This document shows, one piece after another, positions 1 through 6,836 of a DNA stretch of 31,981 bases. The stretch is from CAYWMP01 sp964459445 (lineage in GTDB: Bacteria; Desulfobacterota; DSM-4660; Desulfatiglandales; HGW-15): NCBI GenBank assembly GCA_964459445.1, contig CAYWMP010000052.1, positions 1 through 31,981 on the forward strand. The letters run 5' to 3'. The position numbers were made by a program, and so were the translations under genes. The notes under the pieces were generated by a model. It ran no database searches and was not told the origin of the DNA. It was given only the letters and a program-made list of their open reading frames with translations. Numbering within the stretch: position 1 is the first letter of the stretch; each line of letters starts with the position of its first letter.

Positions 1-230
1 AAAATTGAGGCGGATAACCGCGTCGTAGCCGAAGGCGAAGACGGGTAACTTAAAGGGACCACGGGTTTACCCGTGGGGCGCCATTAGGGTCTGCGACCTG
101 CCTGCTCCCGCTTTGGGCGGGATCCGGCGCGGCGCAGGCACGCACCTACCTATGTATATAGGCCCTATTTCAGGTATTCCAAGTCACGAAGAGGTTATTT
201 GTTCTGACACCATTATCACGCGAATTTTGG
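1..230. other. Window edge without a supported gene
   Basis: The first 48 bases can be read as the last 15 codons of a plus-strand ORF that starts outside the window and ends in TAA, but nothing in it is recognisable. A short perfect hairpin (CACGGG/CCCGTG, 60-75) follows, without a U-tract. The plus-strand ORF from 113 to 310 has no ribosome-binding site and overlaps the antisense aminotransferase relic, so it was not accepted. Confidence 0.3.
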
Positions 231-487
231 CTAAGTTGTCTCACGTGCAATGGCACCCAGGGCCTCATCCAGTTTGGAAGGGATGGATTCGCAATCCGAA
301 TCGTCGATGATCAAGGGCGGGCAGATTAGGAAGTGGTTCCCGCGATGCCGGAAATCGCATCAAGATACCGCTTCCCTTTGGTGTCATATATATAAATGTC
401 TTCGCCATGATCAATGACTGGAATTTGAGCAATCTCATCAGAGGTCAACTCCCCGGGGAAATACCGCCCTTTGTCATATGATTTCAT
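231..487 (-). pseudogene. Class-III aminotransferase relic with internal deletion
   Basis: The ATG at 487 opens a frame of 53 residues with the typical start of a class-III PLP aminotransferase; the segment GEDIYIYDTKGKRYLDAISG is diagnostic, and the frame stops at 326. In another frame, starting near 340, the sequence continues as NHFLICPPLIIDDS and ends in TAG at 231. That segment resembles the extreme C-terminus of the same family (LxCPPLII followed by a short helix). Roughly 350 central residues, including the PLP-lysine region, are therefore missing, and the two ends are joined out of frame around 335-345. This is one deletion inside one gene, because both natural termini survive in order. 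No product can be active. The family assignment rests on remembered motifs and the deletion reading on the two frames seen here. Confidence 0.75.
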
Positions 488-683
488 TCTGTCGATCCTC
501 TCTTACCTTAAAATATTGAAGCAACATTCAATTGGTTCGCTTAGACCAAGTAATGAACCCATTTAATAGAAACAGTTTCTAAAGATCGAATCAAGAGATA
601 AAAGTGATGTTGTGGCACCAAAAACCGGCAGCAATTCAGGAGACCTGTCCTAATTTGAATTTTAACTGAGATGGGTTTTGATC

Positions 684-776
684 ATGAAAAAGGCTTATAT
701 AAAATGGCTTGATTCAAAACGCGGCCCATCCGAATGTGGATATATAGACAATATCCCGCCGTTTCTGAATTCATGA
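684..776 (+). CDS. Doubtful 30-residue ORF
   Basis: An ATG at 684 opens 30 codons (start MKKAYIKWLDSKRGPSE) that stop at 774-776. The ribosome-binding site is weak. The beginning looks like that of small phage- or plasmid-type hypothetical proteins, so it may be a fragment. The stretch from 488 to 683 upstream shows no gene; it would hold the promoter of the minus-strand aminotransferase relic. Confidence 0.2.
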   Translation: MKKAYIKWLDSKRGPSECGYIDNIPPFLNS

Positions 777-789
777 CCCAAAACTGGGA

Positions 790-999
790 TTGAAATACAC
801 TACATGGTATGATGTGCGTCGGATGGGGGACGGAGGACCTGGATCAGTCAGACTTAAGAGATTAAGAAATGATATCGTTGATATGAGCTATGTTGCATAT
901 GCAACCTTTTTTGATGGTCTTCTAACCAAAGACAATAAAATGAAAAAGATTTATCAGGAAACGTGCTTTGTTCTAGAAAATACATTTAGGGCAGAATAG
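790..999 (+). CDS. Small hypothetical protein or gene fragment
   Basis: An open frame runs from just after a stop at 766-768 to TAG at 997-999. The only early start is TTG at 790, without a clear Shine-Dalgarno sequence. The 69 residues have a reasonable composition, with a helical, hydrophobic middle (SYVAYATFFDGLL), but match no family I recognise. It lies 13 bases after the 684-776 ORF in a different frame, so the two could be pieces of one frameshifted gene. A weak hairpin follows at about 1010-1030. Whether it is expressed is uncertain. Confidence 0.3.
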   Translation: MKYTTWYDVRRMGDGGPGSVRLKRLRNDIVDMSYVAYATFFDGLLTKDNKMKKIYQETCFVLENTFRAE

Positions 1000-1085
1000 C
1001 CTCGCTTACACGGCCTGGCACGTGTGTAGAGTAACAATAATCAGCTGACAAACCCACACTTGGCGTAATAAGTGGAATGATACCT

Positions 1086-1517
1086 TTACGCCGCATTTCG
1101 GATATCAATTACAAGTTCTTTTCCAAGGCATTTTAGCGCGCGGACGAGTTGAGAAAGGCTGGTATTATGATCGAGATCCAATATGCGGCGAACCTGCCGT
1201 CCATCAACTCCGATACATTCCCCCAAGGTTGCTTGCGTCATACCTTGATTTCGCATACCTTGATAAATCGCTAACTTCATGGCAACCTGTGGCGGAAGAT
1301 GTACAAGCCTCTGGCCCTTTTTAGGTTTGGAAGGCGGTGGAATATCGCGTCTGTCCTCAATATAGCCGGTTAGTGCGACGACGAGTGCATCCTGCGCCCA
1401 ATCAAGTGCATTGGTTTCGCCAGAGCCAACAGTCATGGCCTCCGGTATATCAGGAAATTGCGCAATGATCGTTCCGTCTTCATCCGGGGTTAGTATGATG
1501 GGGTAACTTTGCAACAT
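1086..1517 (-). CDS. hicB: HicB-family antitoxin, copy 1
   Basis: A 143-residue antitoxin of the HicAB type. The N-terminal half (about residues 4-50) is the partly degraded RNase-H-like HicB fold, with the typical pattern TPDEDGTIIAQFPDIPEA. Residues about 78-135 form a helix-turn-helix (VAMKLAIYQGMRNQGMTQ, then TLGECIGVDGRQVRRIL) that would bind the operator. HicB proteins neutralise the HicA mRNase and repress their own operon. The ATG at 1517 has an AGGAGA ribosome-binding site six bases upstream, and the hicA stop lies only 12 bases upstream of it, as in hicA-hicB operons. Here hicA is interrupted by a repeat element, so this antitoxin has lost its partner. It is about 91% identical (13 differences in 143) to a second copy at 7203-7634. 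Confidence 0.9.
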   Translation of the reverse strand: MLQSYPIILTPDEDGTIIAQFPDIPEAMTVGSGETNALDWAQDALVVALTGYIEDRRDIPPPSKPKKGQRLVHLPPQVAMKLAIYQGMRNQGMTQATLGECIGVDGRQVRRILDLDHNTSLSQLVRALKCLGKELVIDIRNAA

Positions 1518-1529
1518 TATCGTCTCCTT

Positions 1530-1877
1530 TTAGAGGATATCGTCCGGATTAATACCGAGTTGCTTGCATAACTCTTTAACGAATTGAGGACCGAGGTCAG
1601 CGTCACCGTGCACCGGAAGCGTGGCCGGTTTCCCGCGATACCTTGAGATCTTTTCAAAACGCCCCCTTTTGCTCAATCTCTGCTTCAGACTCGGATTTTA
1701 ATCCTCAAAATACTTCTAGTATTCCTGTGGTCAAAATCCTCGTCTTCATTGACCTTGACCAAAATGGAGCATTTTGAAAAGATCTCACTTTGCAAGTTGG
1801 TGACCTCCTTTGCCTCGACCCTTAATAAATTCAACACCACATTTTCTTAGCTTCCTAACAAGCTCTCTGGCTTTCAT
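1530..1877 (-). pseudogene. hicA: hicA toxin gene split by a 144-bp repeat element
   Basis: The ATG at 1877 starts MKARELVRKLRKCGVEFIKG and continues to GGHQLAK. This is the normal HicA N-terminus, a double-stranded-RNA-binding-like fold with the catalytic His in the G-x-H segment. A TGA at 1785-1787, the first bases of the inserted element, ends it after 30 residues. On the far side of the element the frame resumes as YRGKPATLPVHGDADLG and continues to KQLGINPDDIL, stopping at 1530. Joined, the two parts would make a HicA of about 70 residues, the usual size. The insertion therefore knocked out the toxin and left hicB downstream intact. Confidence 0.85.
1644..1787. mobile_element. 144-bp MITE-like element, copy 1 (inside hicA)
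   Basis: The element has terminal inverted repeats of about 26 bp. The left end begins TGAGATCTTTTCAAAACGCC and the right end, read on the other strand, begins TGAGATCTTTTCAAAATGCT. It is flanked by CCT and CTT, compatible with a 3-bp target duplication carrying one change. An inner palindrome around AATACTTCTAGTATT lets the whole element fold into a long hairpin. It encodes no transposase. A second diverged copy of equal length lies at 31708-31851. In both copies the minus strand carries the same short frame ending in HRNTRSILRIKIRV. A non-autonomous transposable element is the simplest reading. Confidence 0.75.
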
Positions 1878-1994
1878 ACTTTTGAGTTTAGGACAATATT
1901 GTCCTATTGTCAATTGAAAATAAGCTAAAATCCTTTGTTACTATAGTCAAAACTATCCTGGCGGTTTCCAATATAGAATGAAAGAGAAAATAAA

Positions 1995-2366
1995 ATGAGA
2001 ATAAAGGGAATTTCGTGGGTGGGGTATCCAACCGAAAGCGTAAAAGTATCCCAAGATTTTTTCCAAAAGACCCTTGGTTTGGAGGTTTATAATTGGAGCC
2101 AAGAAGAGGACTTCGCTATATTCAAATTGCCTTGGGGTCAATATTTTGAGGTGCTTGGTGAAGGAAACACCTGGCACAGGTATTTAAAACATCCTGTTAT
2201 CGCATTCGAAGTGGAGGATGTGTCCTCTGCTCGTCAGGAATTGGAGGAAAAGGGGGTGAAGTTCGTCTCTGAGAATGCCAGAGATGGAGGATTCGAATGG
2301 GCCTTCTTTGAAGGTCCCGATGGATACCTATTCGAGATAGTAACCACACCTAAGAAAACGTGCTGA
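1995..2366 (+). CDS. VOC-family (glyoxalase/dioxygenase fold) protein
   Basis: A 123-residue single-module protein of the vicinal-oxygen-chelate superfamily. The N-terminal beta-alpha unit (WVGYPTESVKVSQDFFQKTL, then GLEV) and the C-terminal unit (FFEGPDGYLFEIVTTP) show the usual pattern, with the FEI glutamate at a common metal-binding position. An expected first histidine is not obvious, so metal binding and substrate cannot be assigned. The start at 1995 overlaps the stop of a six-codon ORF (1978-1998) in an ATGA arrangement, and its own ribosome-binding site is weak. A membrane exporter follows 32 bases downstream in the same direction. Confidence 0.8.
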   Translation: MRIKGISWVGYPTESVKVSQDFFQKTLGLEVYNWSQEEDFAIFKLPWGQYFEVLGEGNTWHRYLKHPVIAFEVEDVSSARQELEEKGVKFVSENARDGGFEWAFFEGPDGYLFEIVTTPKKTC

Positions 2367-2398
2367 ATAGCCGATAATAATATTTTGATTAAAAATAA

Positions 2399-3133
2399 AT
2401 GAACATTGAGATCATTGCATTTGTTCTCCTGTCATACTTGTTTGCGTCGTTTCTCAAGGGTATAACGGGTCTCGGGTTTTCGACAATTTGCCTGCCGATC
2501 CTGACCTCTTTGATTGAACCGAAAGTAAGCATCCCCTTGGTTATCCTGCCGTCCCTGACAAGCAATGTTCTGGTTATGGTGCAGGCCAAAAGGTTACGTG
2601 AGGCCTTTAGCAGATTCTGGCTCGTTTACATCTCTGCAGTTCCTGGGCTCATCCTGGGCGTTTATATTCTCCAATCTGCTGATAGCTCAATCAGTCGAGC
2701 CATACTTGGTATCGTCCTGGCTGTCTATGGCGCGTGGGCCCTCCGCTCGCGAACTAATGCATTATCGAGAAAGTCGGAAGTTTGGCTATCCAGTCCCGTG
2801 GGACTCTGCACAGGTGTCGTAATTGGCATGACAGGATCTCAAGTCATGCCGGTCTTGCCCTTTATGCTTTCTTTGAAGCTAAACAGGGAAACTTTTGTAC
2901 AGGCAATCAATATATCCTTCACATTTTCCAGCATCATCATGTTGATTCTTCTCAACCGTTTTGGACTTTTGAAACTTGAAACCCTTGGAGTTTCATTCGT
3001 TGGCATTGTCCCCGTTGCCATCGGCATTTTCCTGGGCGGAAGGCTCAGAAGATCCCTTAAGGAAGAAACCTATCGAAAGGCGGTACTGATATTTCTTTTG
3101 GTGATCGGCGTGAGCCTAATAGCCAGAATCTAA
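2399..3133 (+). CDS. TauE/SafE-family membrane exporter
   Basis: A 244-residue membrane protein with about seven or eight hydrophobic segments. It carries the family's glycine-rich loop near the N-terminus (FLKGITGLGFSTICLPIL, about residues 18-35) and its repeat in the second half (GVVIGMTGSQVMPVLPF). Members of TauE/SafE (formerly DUF81) are inner-membrane permeases linked to export of sulfite, sulfoacetate or other small anions. The substrate cannot be read from the sequence. The ATG at 2399 lacks a strong ribosome-binding site and may depend on read-through from the VOC gene 32 bases upstream. The length is normal and the frame intact. Confidence 0.85.
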   Translation: MNIEIIAFVLLSYLFASFLKGITGLGFSTICLPILTSLIEPKVSIPLVILPSLTSNVLVMVQAKRLREAFSRFWLVYISAVPGLILGVYILQSADSSISRAILGIVLAVYGAWALRSRTNALSRKSEVWLSSPVGLCTGVVIGMTGSQVMPVLPFMLSLKLNRETFVQAINISFTFSSIIMLILLNRFGLLKLETLGVSFVGIVPVAIGIFLGGRLRRSLKEETYRKAVLIFLLVIGVSLIARI

Positions 3134-3141
3134 TCCCTTAT

Positions 3142-3184
3142 TTCCCTCTCCCCTTGCGGGAGTGGGATAGGGTGAGGGGGGAGA
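3142..3184. repeat. REP-like palindromic sequence
   Basis: A C-rich arm (CCCTCTCCCCTTGCGGGAG) is followed by a G-rich arm (GGGATAGGGTGAGGGGGG), forming an imperfect hairpin just after the exporter stop codon. This is a common type of intergenic palindrome in proteobacteria. It has no U-tract, so it is not a classical terminator. The rest of the gap up to 3370 holds only a weak hairpin at about 3271-3298. Confidence 0.6.
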
Positions 3185-3370
3185 AAATAGATAGTTTCGC
3201 TCTAGAATGCGCAGAGAACCCTACTGGATTTCAAACCAATTTGGAAATGGAAATTCGCATGGCTTGATAACCCTCCTCTGCAATTATGTAGAAGGGTGGA
3301 TAACCGCGATAATTTGCGCAAAAAGCACAATTTTGGGGTTTGGCCGAGACCGGATGGACAGAGGTTTTTA

Positions 3371-3493
3371 TTGATTTATCAACAAGATATGATAAATTGG
3401 CGGGAATTCAGAAATGGGCACGATTCCGGCGAGAACCAGCCCGATTGAGTTGCCGGTGTCAAAAGACGCCCGGCTACATTATAACAATGTTCG
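3371..3493 (+). repeat. 123-bp intergenic repeat, copy A
   Basis: This block aligns without gaps to 6218-6340, with 96 of 123 positions identical. Three parts are strictly conserved: the opening TTGATTTATCAACA, a central GCACGATTCCGGCGA, and the closing ATAACAATGTTCG. Between the last two is a hairpin, GCCGGTGTC-AAAA-GACGCCCGGC. Its outer arm bases differ from copy B on both sides in a way that keeps pairing. The repeat ends 14 bases before the ribosome-binding site region of the following gene. Function unknown. Confidence 0.7.
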
Positions 3494-3510
3494 CCGAGAA
3501 AGAGGAAATG

Positions 3511-4098
3511 ATGAATCAAAAAACTACTCGGATGTTCACTAGCCGTGAAGCTGCAATTGCCTATGCTATTTCGGCGGAAAGGATATGTGGAGGTAGCGCT
3601 GATTTTCTCAACGCCAATCCTGTCGTCGTTCCAATCTTCGCCAGCCTTCTTTTCCAATCGCTGGAAATCTCTATCAAGCAAGCTGGAGTAGAATCCGGCT
3701 TGTTCACAATTCAGGAAGCACGAGCACGCCAACAGCGATCTGGTCACGGTATTAAGGAGCTTGCCGCCTTGGCAGTTGACAAGCTAGGTGGCGACCCCTT
3801 TGAGCCAGTAATCATGGCGATGACTGTTGCCAATAATCATACTAACTCTGAGCAGATTATCAGAGAAATGATTTGTGGCGATAAACTTCAGAAAACAAGA
3901 GAATCATATGCCACACGGCGATTAGGATATGGTGAAGTGGCCGAAGGAGACTTTCAAATCATTGAACCTGTATTAGACTGGATTGAGTCCGTTAAGGAAA
4001 CAGCGTTTAATCTTTCAAAGACCATTGATATCCTTTCCCAGTGGAAGGCATCAGCATCTAAGTCAAAGCATTTCGCAATATGGTTTAAAGAACGATGA
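3511..4098 (+). CDS. Hypothetical helical protein, possibly HEPN-like
   Basis: A 195-residue, mostly helical, soluble protein. Of the tandem ATGs at 3508 and 3511, the second is preferred because GAGG at 3502-3505 lies five bases upstream; the longer frame from 3340 runs back through the 123-bp repeat. The segment SLEISIKQAGVESG followed by QQRSGHGIKELAALA resembles the HEPN fold, in which a conserved E/K-rich helix is followed by an R-x(4-6)-H motif. Here R-x5-H is met by RQQRSGH. HEPN proteins are often RNases in toxin or antiphage systems, so that role is possible, but this is inference from a short pattern. Its neighbours are also single accessory genes in the same direction. Confidence 0.7.
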   Translation: MNQKTTRMFTSREAAIAYAISAERICGGSADFLNANPVVVPIFASLLFQSLEISIKQAGVESGLFTIQEARARQQRSGHGIKELAALAVDKLGGDPFEPVIMAMTVANNHTNSEQIIREMICGDKLQKTRESYATRRLGYGEVAEGDFQIIEPVLDWIESVKETAFNLSKTIDILSQWKASASKSKHFAIWFKER

Positions 4099-4206
4099 GG
4101 CGAACTTGTCACTTCACCAGACAGCAAGGGGCTGGCGGCCCTCACTGCTGGTAGGTTTTTCGTTAGACCTTGAATTGTTTTGGCTTCTCAGAATGACGGT
4201 GAGAGT

Positions 4207-4905
4207 ATGAGTGAAGGCTGGGTTTATGTTCTAATCAATCCGACCTTGCAAAGGAATCTTCTCAAGATAGGGAAGACTACCAAGAAACCTGAAGAAAGAG
4301 CAAAAGAGCTTTCATCCTCCTCTGGTATGCCGATGGAATACTATGTTGCTTATGACGTGTGCGTATCCGATTGTGATATGGCCGAGAAGCTAATTCATAA
4401 AAAATTGGAGCGTTATCGTTTTAAAAGAAATCGAGAGTTCTTTCACTTACCTCTGAGACAGGCAATCCCTATTATGGAAGAAATTGCACAGCATGTCGGA
4501 AAAATACCAGAGGAGTCAGCACTTGAATTGCACGAACCGTTGGAGGAGGGAGTAATGAAGAAGAAAAACCATCCCAAGGATTCCTCAAGGGTGCGATCCA
4601 GTTATGCCAACTTTGAGGAATTAAGAAGGCACCTAGAAGAGGCCCCTGCCGTCAGGATAACGATCTGCATGGATAAGCACCTCCTTAAAGGTGGAACATT
4701 GGCTGAGCTTCAGCGAAAAGCTGCGGAAGACAACAAAAGGCTTGGAAGTAATGACTTCCTTACACCAGGACGTATCAAGACCCACATAAATTTCCGAAGG
4801 AATCATGATCATTGGGTCATAGAGGAAAATAAGATTGGTGAATTTAGAATTGTCGGTTATCGTGCTGATTTAGATGAAGAATTGAGATCTTCACACATGA
4901 GGTGA
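4207..4905 (+). CDS. GIY-YIG nuclease-domain protein (T5orf172 type)
   Basis: A 232-residue protein. Residues 1-100 form a GIY-YIG domain of the T5orf172/Mug113 type. The pattern WVYVLINP, then LLKIGKTTKKPEERAKEL (first strand, then the catalytic Arg) is followed by a helix AEKLIHKKLERYRF and the metal-binding Glu in NREFFHL. Such domains cleave DNA in phage and mobile elements. The rest (about residues 117-232) is a charged region I do not recognise. The ATG at 4207 is chosen because the domain begins directly after it, although no strong ribosome-binding site precedes it. Inside the frame, ATG 4555 has an excellent GGAGGAGGG site four bases upstream, so the C-terminal 116 residues may also be made separately. 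Confidence 0.8.
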   Translation: MSEGWVYVLINPTLQRNLLKIGKTTKKPEERAKELSSSSGMPMEYYVAYDVCVSDCDMAEKLIHKKLERYRFKRNREFFHLPLRQAIPIMEEIAQHVGKIPEESALELHEPLEEGVMKKKNHPKDSSRVRSSYANFEELRRHLEEAPAVRITICMDKHLLKGGTLAELQRKAAEDNKRLGSNDFLTPGRIKTHINFRRNHDHWVIEENKIGEFRIVGYRADLDEELRSSHMR

Positions 4906-5019
4906 AGCCAAAACTTCACCTCAAAAGCATAAAAAAATAAACGACAATTTATGCTTTTGACTACAAGAGAACTTGGGAACGTTGTTGACTATGTTGAATA
5001 ACTTCTAGTCAACAACGTT
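4898..5019. repeat. Three tandem perfect hairpins
   Basis: Three inverted repeats stand almost back to back across and after the stop codon of the GIY-YIG gene. They are TGAGGTGAAG/CTTCACCTCA (10-bp stem, 4898-4923), TCAAAAGCATAAA/TTTATGCTTTTGA (13-bp stem, 4921-4960) and AACGTTGTTGACTA/TAGTCAACAACGTT (14-bp stem, 4978-5019). Every stem is mismatch-free, and the last two loops are both 14 bases. None is followed by a T-run in either direction, so these are not ordinary intrinsic terminators. Confidence 0.8.
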
Positions 5020-5374
5020 AAACCTTATAAACTACGAAACCGCCAAGCAATCCGGGCCCTCGTGATGCAAGGCACCCTTCAATTGGCTCGGAGTAGAGGC
5101 GTCCGGCAGCTCCACGTTCATCTTGGGCGATATGCGAGCCTGATCGATGAAAAGATGGATTTAGAAAGGATGGTATTTGCAGCCTGATTCGGTTAACGAA
5201 ATCACCGACACGGCAATGGAATCATAAATCGTCGCAGAACATGCGCCTGCAAAGGACCGCTCGTAACCTCGCGGCCTGTGAGGCGCAATACATTATATTT
5301 TTTTCTGACTGATTCCATCGGTATTGTTTAGCCGAAACCTTCAATAAGGTTTCGTTGCGTAATCAATATGTACC
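5020..5374. other. Intergenic stretch without a supported gene
   Basis: The stretch is more GC-rich than its neighbours. A plus-strand frame is open from 5002 to 5187 but has no convincing start codon or ribosome-binding site, and I recognise no family in it. Near 5330-5360 there is a short inverted repeat (GAAACCTT/AAGGTTTC) just upstream of the next gene. It could be the remains of a lost gene. Confidence 0.3.
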
Positions 5375-5387
5375 AGGAGGTCCATGT

Positions 5388-6026
5388 ATGGCAAAGCCAA
5401 AATGCGGGTACTGTAATAGAAAAGCTGCGAAGCGGTATTGTGCTGCTTTGGATAAATTGCTTTGTCCACAATGCTGTGGAAGCAATCGCCTGAAGAACAT
5501 TCTTTGTGATAGAGGTTGTCGTTACCTTGACAATGAAGTTTATCAACAAAGTGTCCTAGAAGAAAGGGAACTCAGAGGCGCATTGCAAGATATACCGCAT
5601 TCTGAACATAATGATATTTTCAAGAACTCCGACGTGAAGCGAATTGCATATGCGTTTGAGTCCTTTTTTGCGGATTGTTACGTAAAAAGACTCTTTAACC
5701 TTACGGATCAGAAGATTAAGGAAACTCTTAGCAACATCTACTCTCACAAATTCAAGGGAAAACGGATCAATCCCGATAAATTCTCATCATTGACGATGCA
5801 GGTTTATGATTATCTAATAGGCAACAAGGAATCGGAAGATTTGATAGGCAGAGTAATGTTGAGAATCATTATTTCAGTCAATAATATGACCGGAAGCCAA
5901 TTTGGCCCTTATGGCTACCTGAATTATCTGAAAAACAACTTACATCCTGATGTGACGGGCAGTATCGACGGGCATATAATAGAAACTAAGGATGGGAAGA
6001 AGGAAATTTTTTCTAAAATACAATAA
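5388..6026 (+). CDS. Hypothetical protein with N-terminal cysteine-rich zinc-binding module
   Basis: A 212-residue protein. The ATG at 5388 is set by a strong AGGAGG at 5375-5380; a closer ATG at 5384 is out of frame. The first 45 residues hold two cysteine clusters (CGYCNRKAAKRYCAALDKL, then CPQCCGSNR and a final CDRGCRYL). This looks like a small zinc-ribbon-like module, known to me from other uncharacterised bacterial proteins, with the CPxCCGxxR core and a trailing CxxxCxYL. The remainder is mainly helical and of unknown function. It is flanked by repeats and stands alone in its transcription unit. The cysteines support metal binding, but no activity can be assigned. Confidence 0.75.
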   Translation: MAKPKCGYCNRKAAKRYCAALDKLLCPQCCGSNRLKNILCDRGCRYLDNEVYQQSVLEERELRGALQDIPHSEHNDIFKNSDVKRIAYAFESFFADCYVKRLFNLTDQKIKETLSNIYSHKFKGKRINPDKFSSLTMQVYDYLIGNKESEDLIGRVMLRIIISVNNMTGSQFGPYGYLNYLKNNLHPDVTGSIDGHIIETKDGKKEIFSKIQ

Positions 6027-6111
6027 GGCTCATACAATAGAGTCGTAGAGCAATCTGGCAACCTGGATTTATGTGAAACATAACCTGGCATGAACACAGA
6101 GAAAAGTTTGG

Positions 6112-6166
6112 GGGCCAGGTCTTCATTCTTCACGCTTGAAAATTTTTTGTCAGGAATGAAGACCCC
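6112..6166. repeat. REP-like inverted repeat
   Basis: GGTCTTCATTC (6118-6128) is a perfect inverted match to GAATGAAGACC (6154-6164), with G- and C-runs outside the arms. The GGTCTTCATTC type of palindrome is familiar as a dispersed repeat linked to REP-associated Y1 transposases. No such transposase gene is in this window. Confidence 0.6.
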
Positions 6167-6217
6167 TATGTTCTTTTGTTCTGGCGCCAAAAACTCTGTA
6201 GCATGTCAGACCTTTTC

Positions 6218-6340
6218 TTGATTTATCAACAGGATATGGTAAATTGGCATGAATTCGCCGAGTGGCACGATTCCGGCGAACGCTAGGCCAATTGGGTTAG
6301 GGGTGTCAAAAGACATCCCCCGTCATAATAACAATGTTCG
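6218..6340 (+). repeat. 123-bp intergenic repeat, copy B
   Basis: This is the second copy of the block at 3371-3493, of identical length and about 78% identity. The hairpin here is GGGGTGTC-AAAA-GACATCCCC, with an outer arm sequence different from copy A but still pairing. As in copy A, it sits just upstream of a single plus-strand gene and ends in ATAACAATGTTCG. The conserved part can also be read as a short frame containing LIYQQDM(V/I)NW in both copies. Confidence 0.7.
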
Positions 6341-6373
6341 GGCCAACTGATTATCAAGAGGCAATTGGAAACA

Positions 6374-6703
6374 ATGGGTGATACCTGGGTTACTGATGTC
6401 ACGCATTTTCTTAACGACGAGGGTGGCATAGCTCCATTAAAAGTACCGGCACGGCGTTTAGCGGAGCATTTCGTCGCGATTGTGTCCATGATTTCGCGTC
6501 CCGAGATCATCCCCCCGTCAGAATACCAGGTCCGCTGTCGCCGACGTCCCGGCAGGAAACCATGCACTGGGGTGATCGAAGCCGATTTGGACCCCGAAAC
6601 TGAAGATATTGATTGGTGGTGCCCCGTCTGCGGCGACAATGGATACATCAGCAATTGGAAAGGCACGATGTGGGACTTCACGAATGTTGACGAAGTCCAG
6701 TAA
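6374..6703 (+). CDS. Hypothetical protein with C-terminal CxxC motif
   Basis: A 109-residue protein beginning MGDTWVTDVTHFLNDEGGIA. Residues 45-85 are arginine- and cysteine-rich (VRCRRRPGRKPCTG, then WWCPVCGDNGYI), suggesting a small zinc-binding or rubredoxin-like knuckle. It resembles a widespread family of small uncharacterised bacterial proteins. The ATG at 6374 is chosen over TTG at 6365, which is closer to the AAGAGG-like site at about 6356-6361, so the start is uncertain by three codons. It follows copy B of the 123-bp repeat. Confidence 0.65.
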   Translation: MGDTWVTDVTHFLNDEGGIAPLKVPARRLAEHFVAIVSMISRPEIIPPSEYQVRCRRRPGRKPCTGVIEADLDPETEDIDWWCPVCGDNGYISNWKGTMWDFTNVDEVQ

Positions 6704-6724
6704 CGCTTGCTGGACGAAGAAGAA

Positions 6725-6798
6725 ACCCAAACAACGGGTTGCACAGCGGACTGGCTTCAGCGCTGGCGCGCTTCTGCCAGCCGATGAGCCCGAGCGTT
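6725..6798 (+). repeat. Imperfect palindrome, possibly a degenerate attC-like site
   Basis: Nested arms can pair: AACG at 6733-6736 with CGTT at 6795-6798, GG with CC, then GGaCTGGC (6748-6755) with GCCAGCC (6776-6782), leaving an extrahelical A and a loop of about 20 bases. This resembles an integron attC fold with extrahelical bases. However, the terminal boxes (ACCCAAAC and GTTCTGC) do not match the RYYYAAC and GTTRRRY consensus. The assignment is therefore weak. Confidence 0.3.
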
Positions 6799-6836
6799 CT
6801 GCATTATTGAAATTGAGTAATCTGAAAGGAAAATGT

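Noticed and set aside
113..310. 65-codon plus-strand ORF
   Set aside because: It overlaps the antisense C-terminal end of the aminotransferase relic, lacks a ribosome-binding site, and has no recognisable sequence.
4159..4165. GTTAGAC, a match to the integron GTTRRRY core box, after the 3511-4098 gene
   Set aside because: No complementary RYYYAAC box lies at the right distance, and the palindrome between (CAGC...GCTG) is poor. A seven-base degenerate match is expected by chance.
4898..4960. First two hairpins as intrinsic terminators of the GIY-YIG gene
   Set aside because: The stems are perfect but neither is followed by a T-run in either direction, and the first begins before the stop codon.
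5002..5187. Open plus-strand frame ending in MDLERMVFAA
   Set aside because: There is no good start or ribosome-binding site, and it begins inside the third hairpin. I could not connect it to any transposase or other family.
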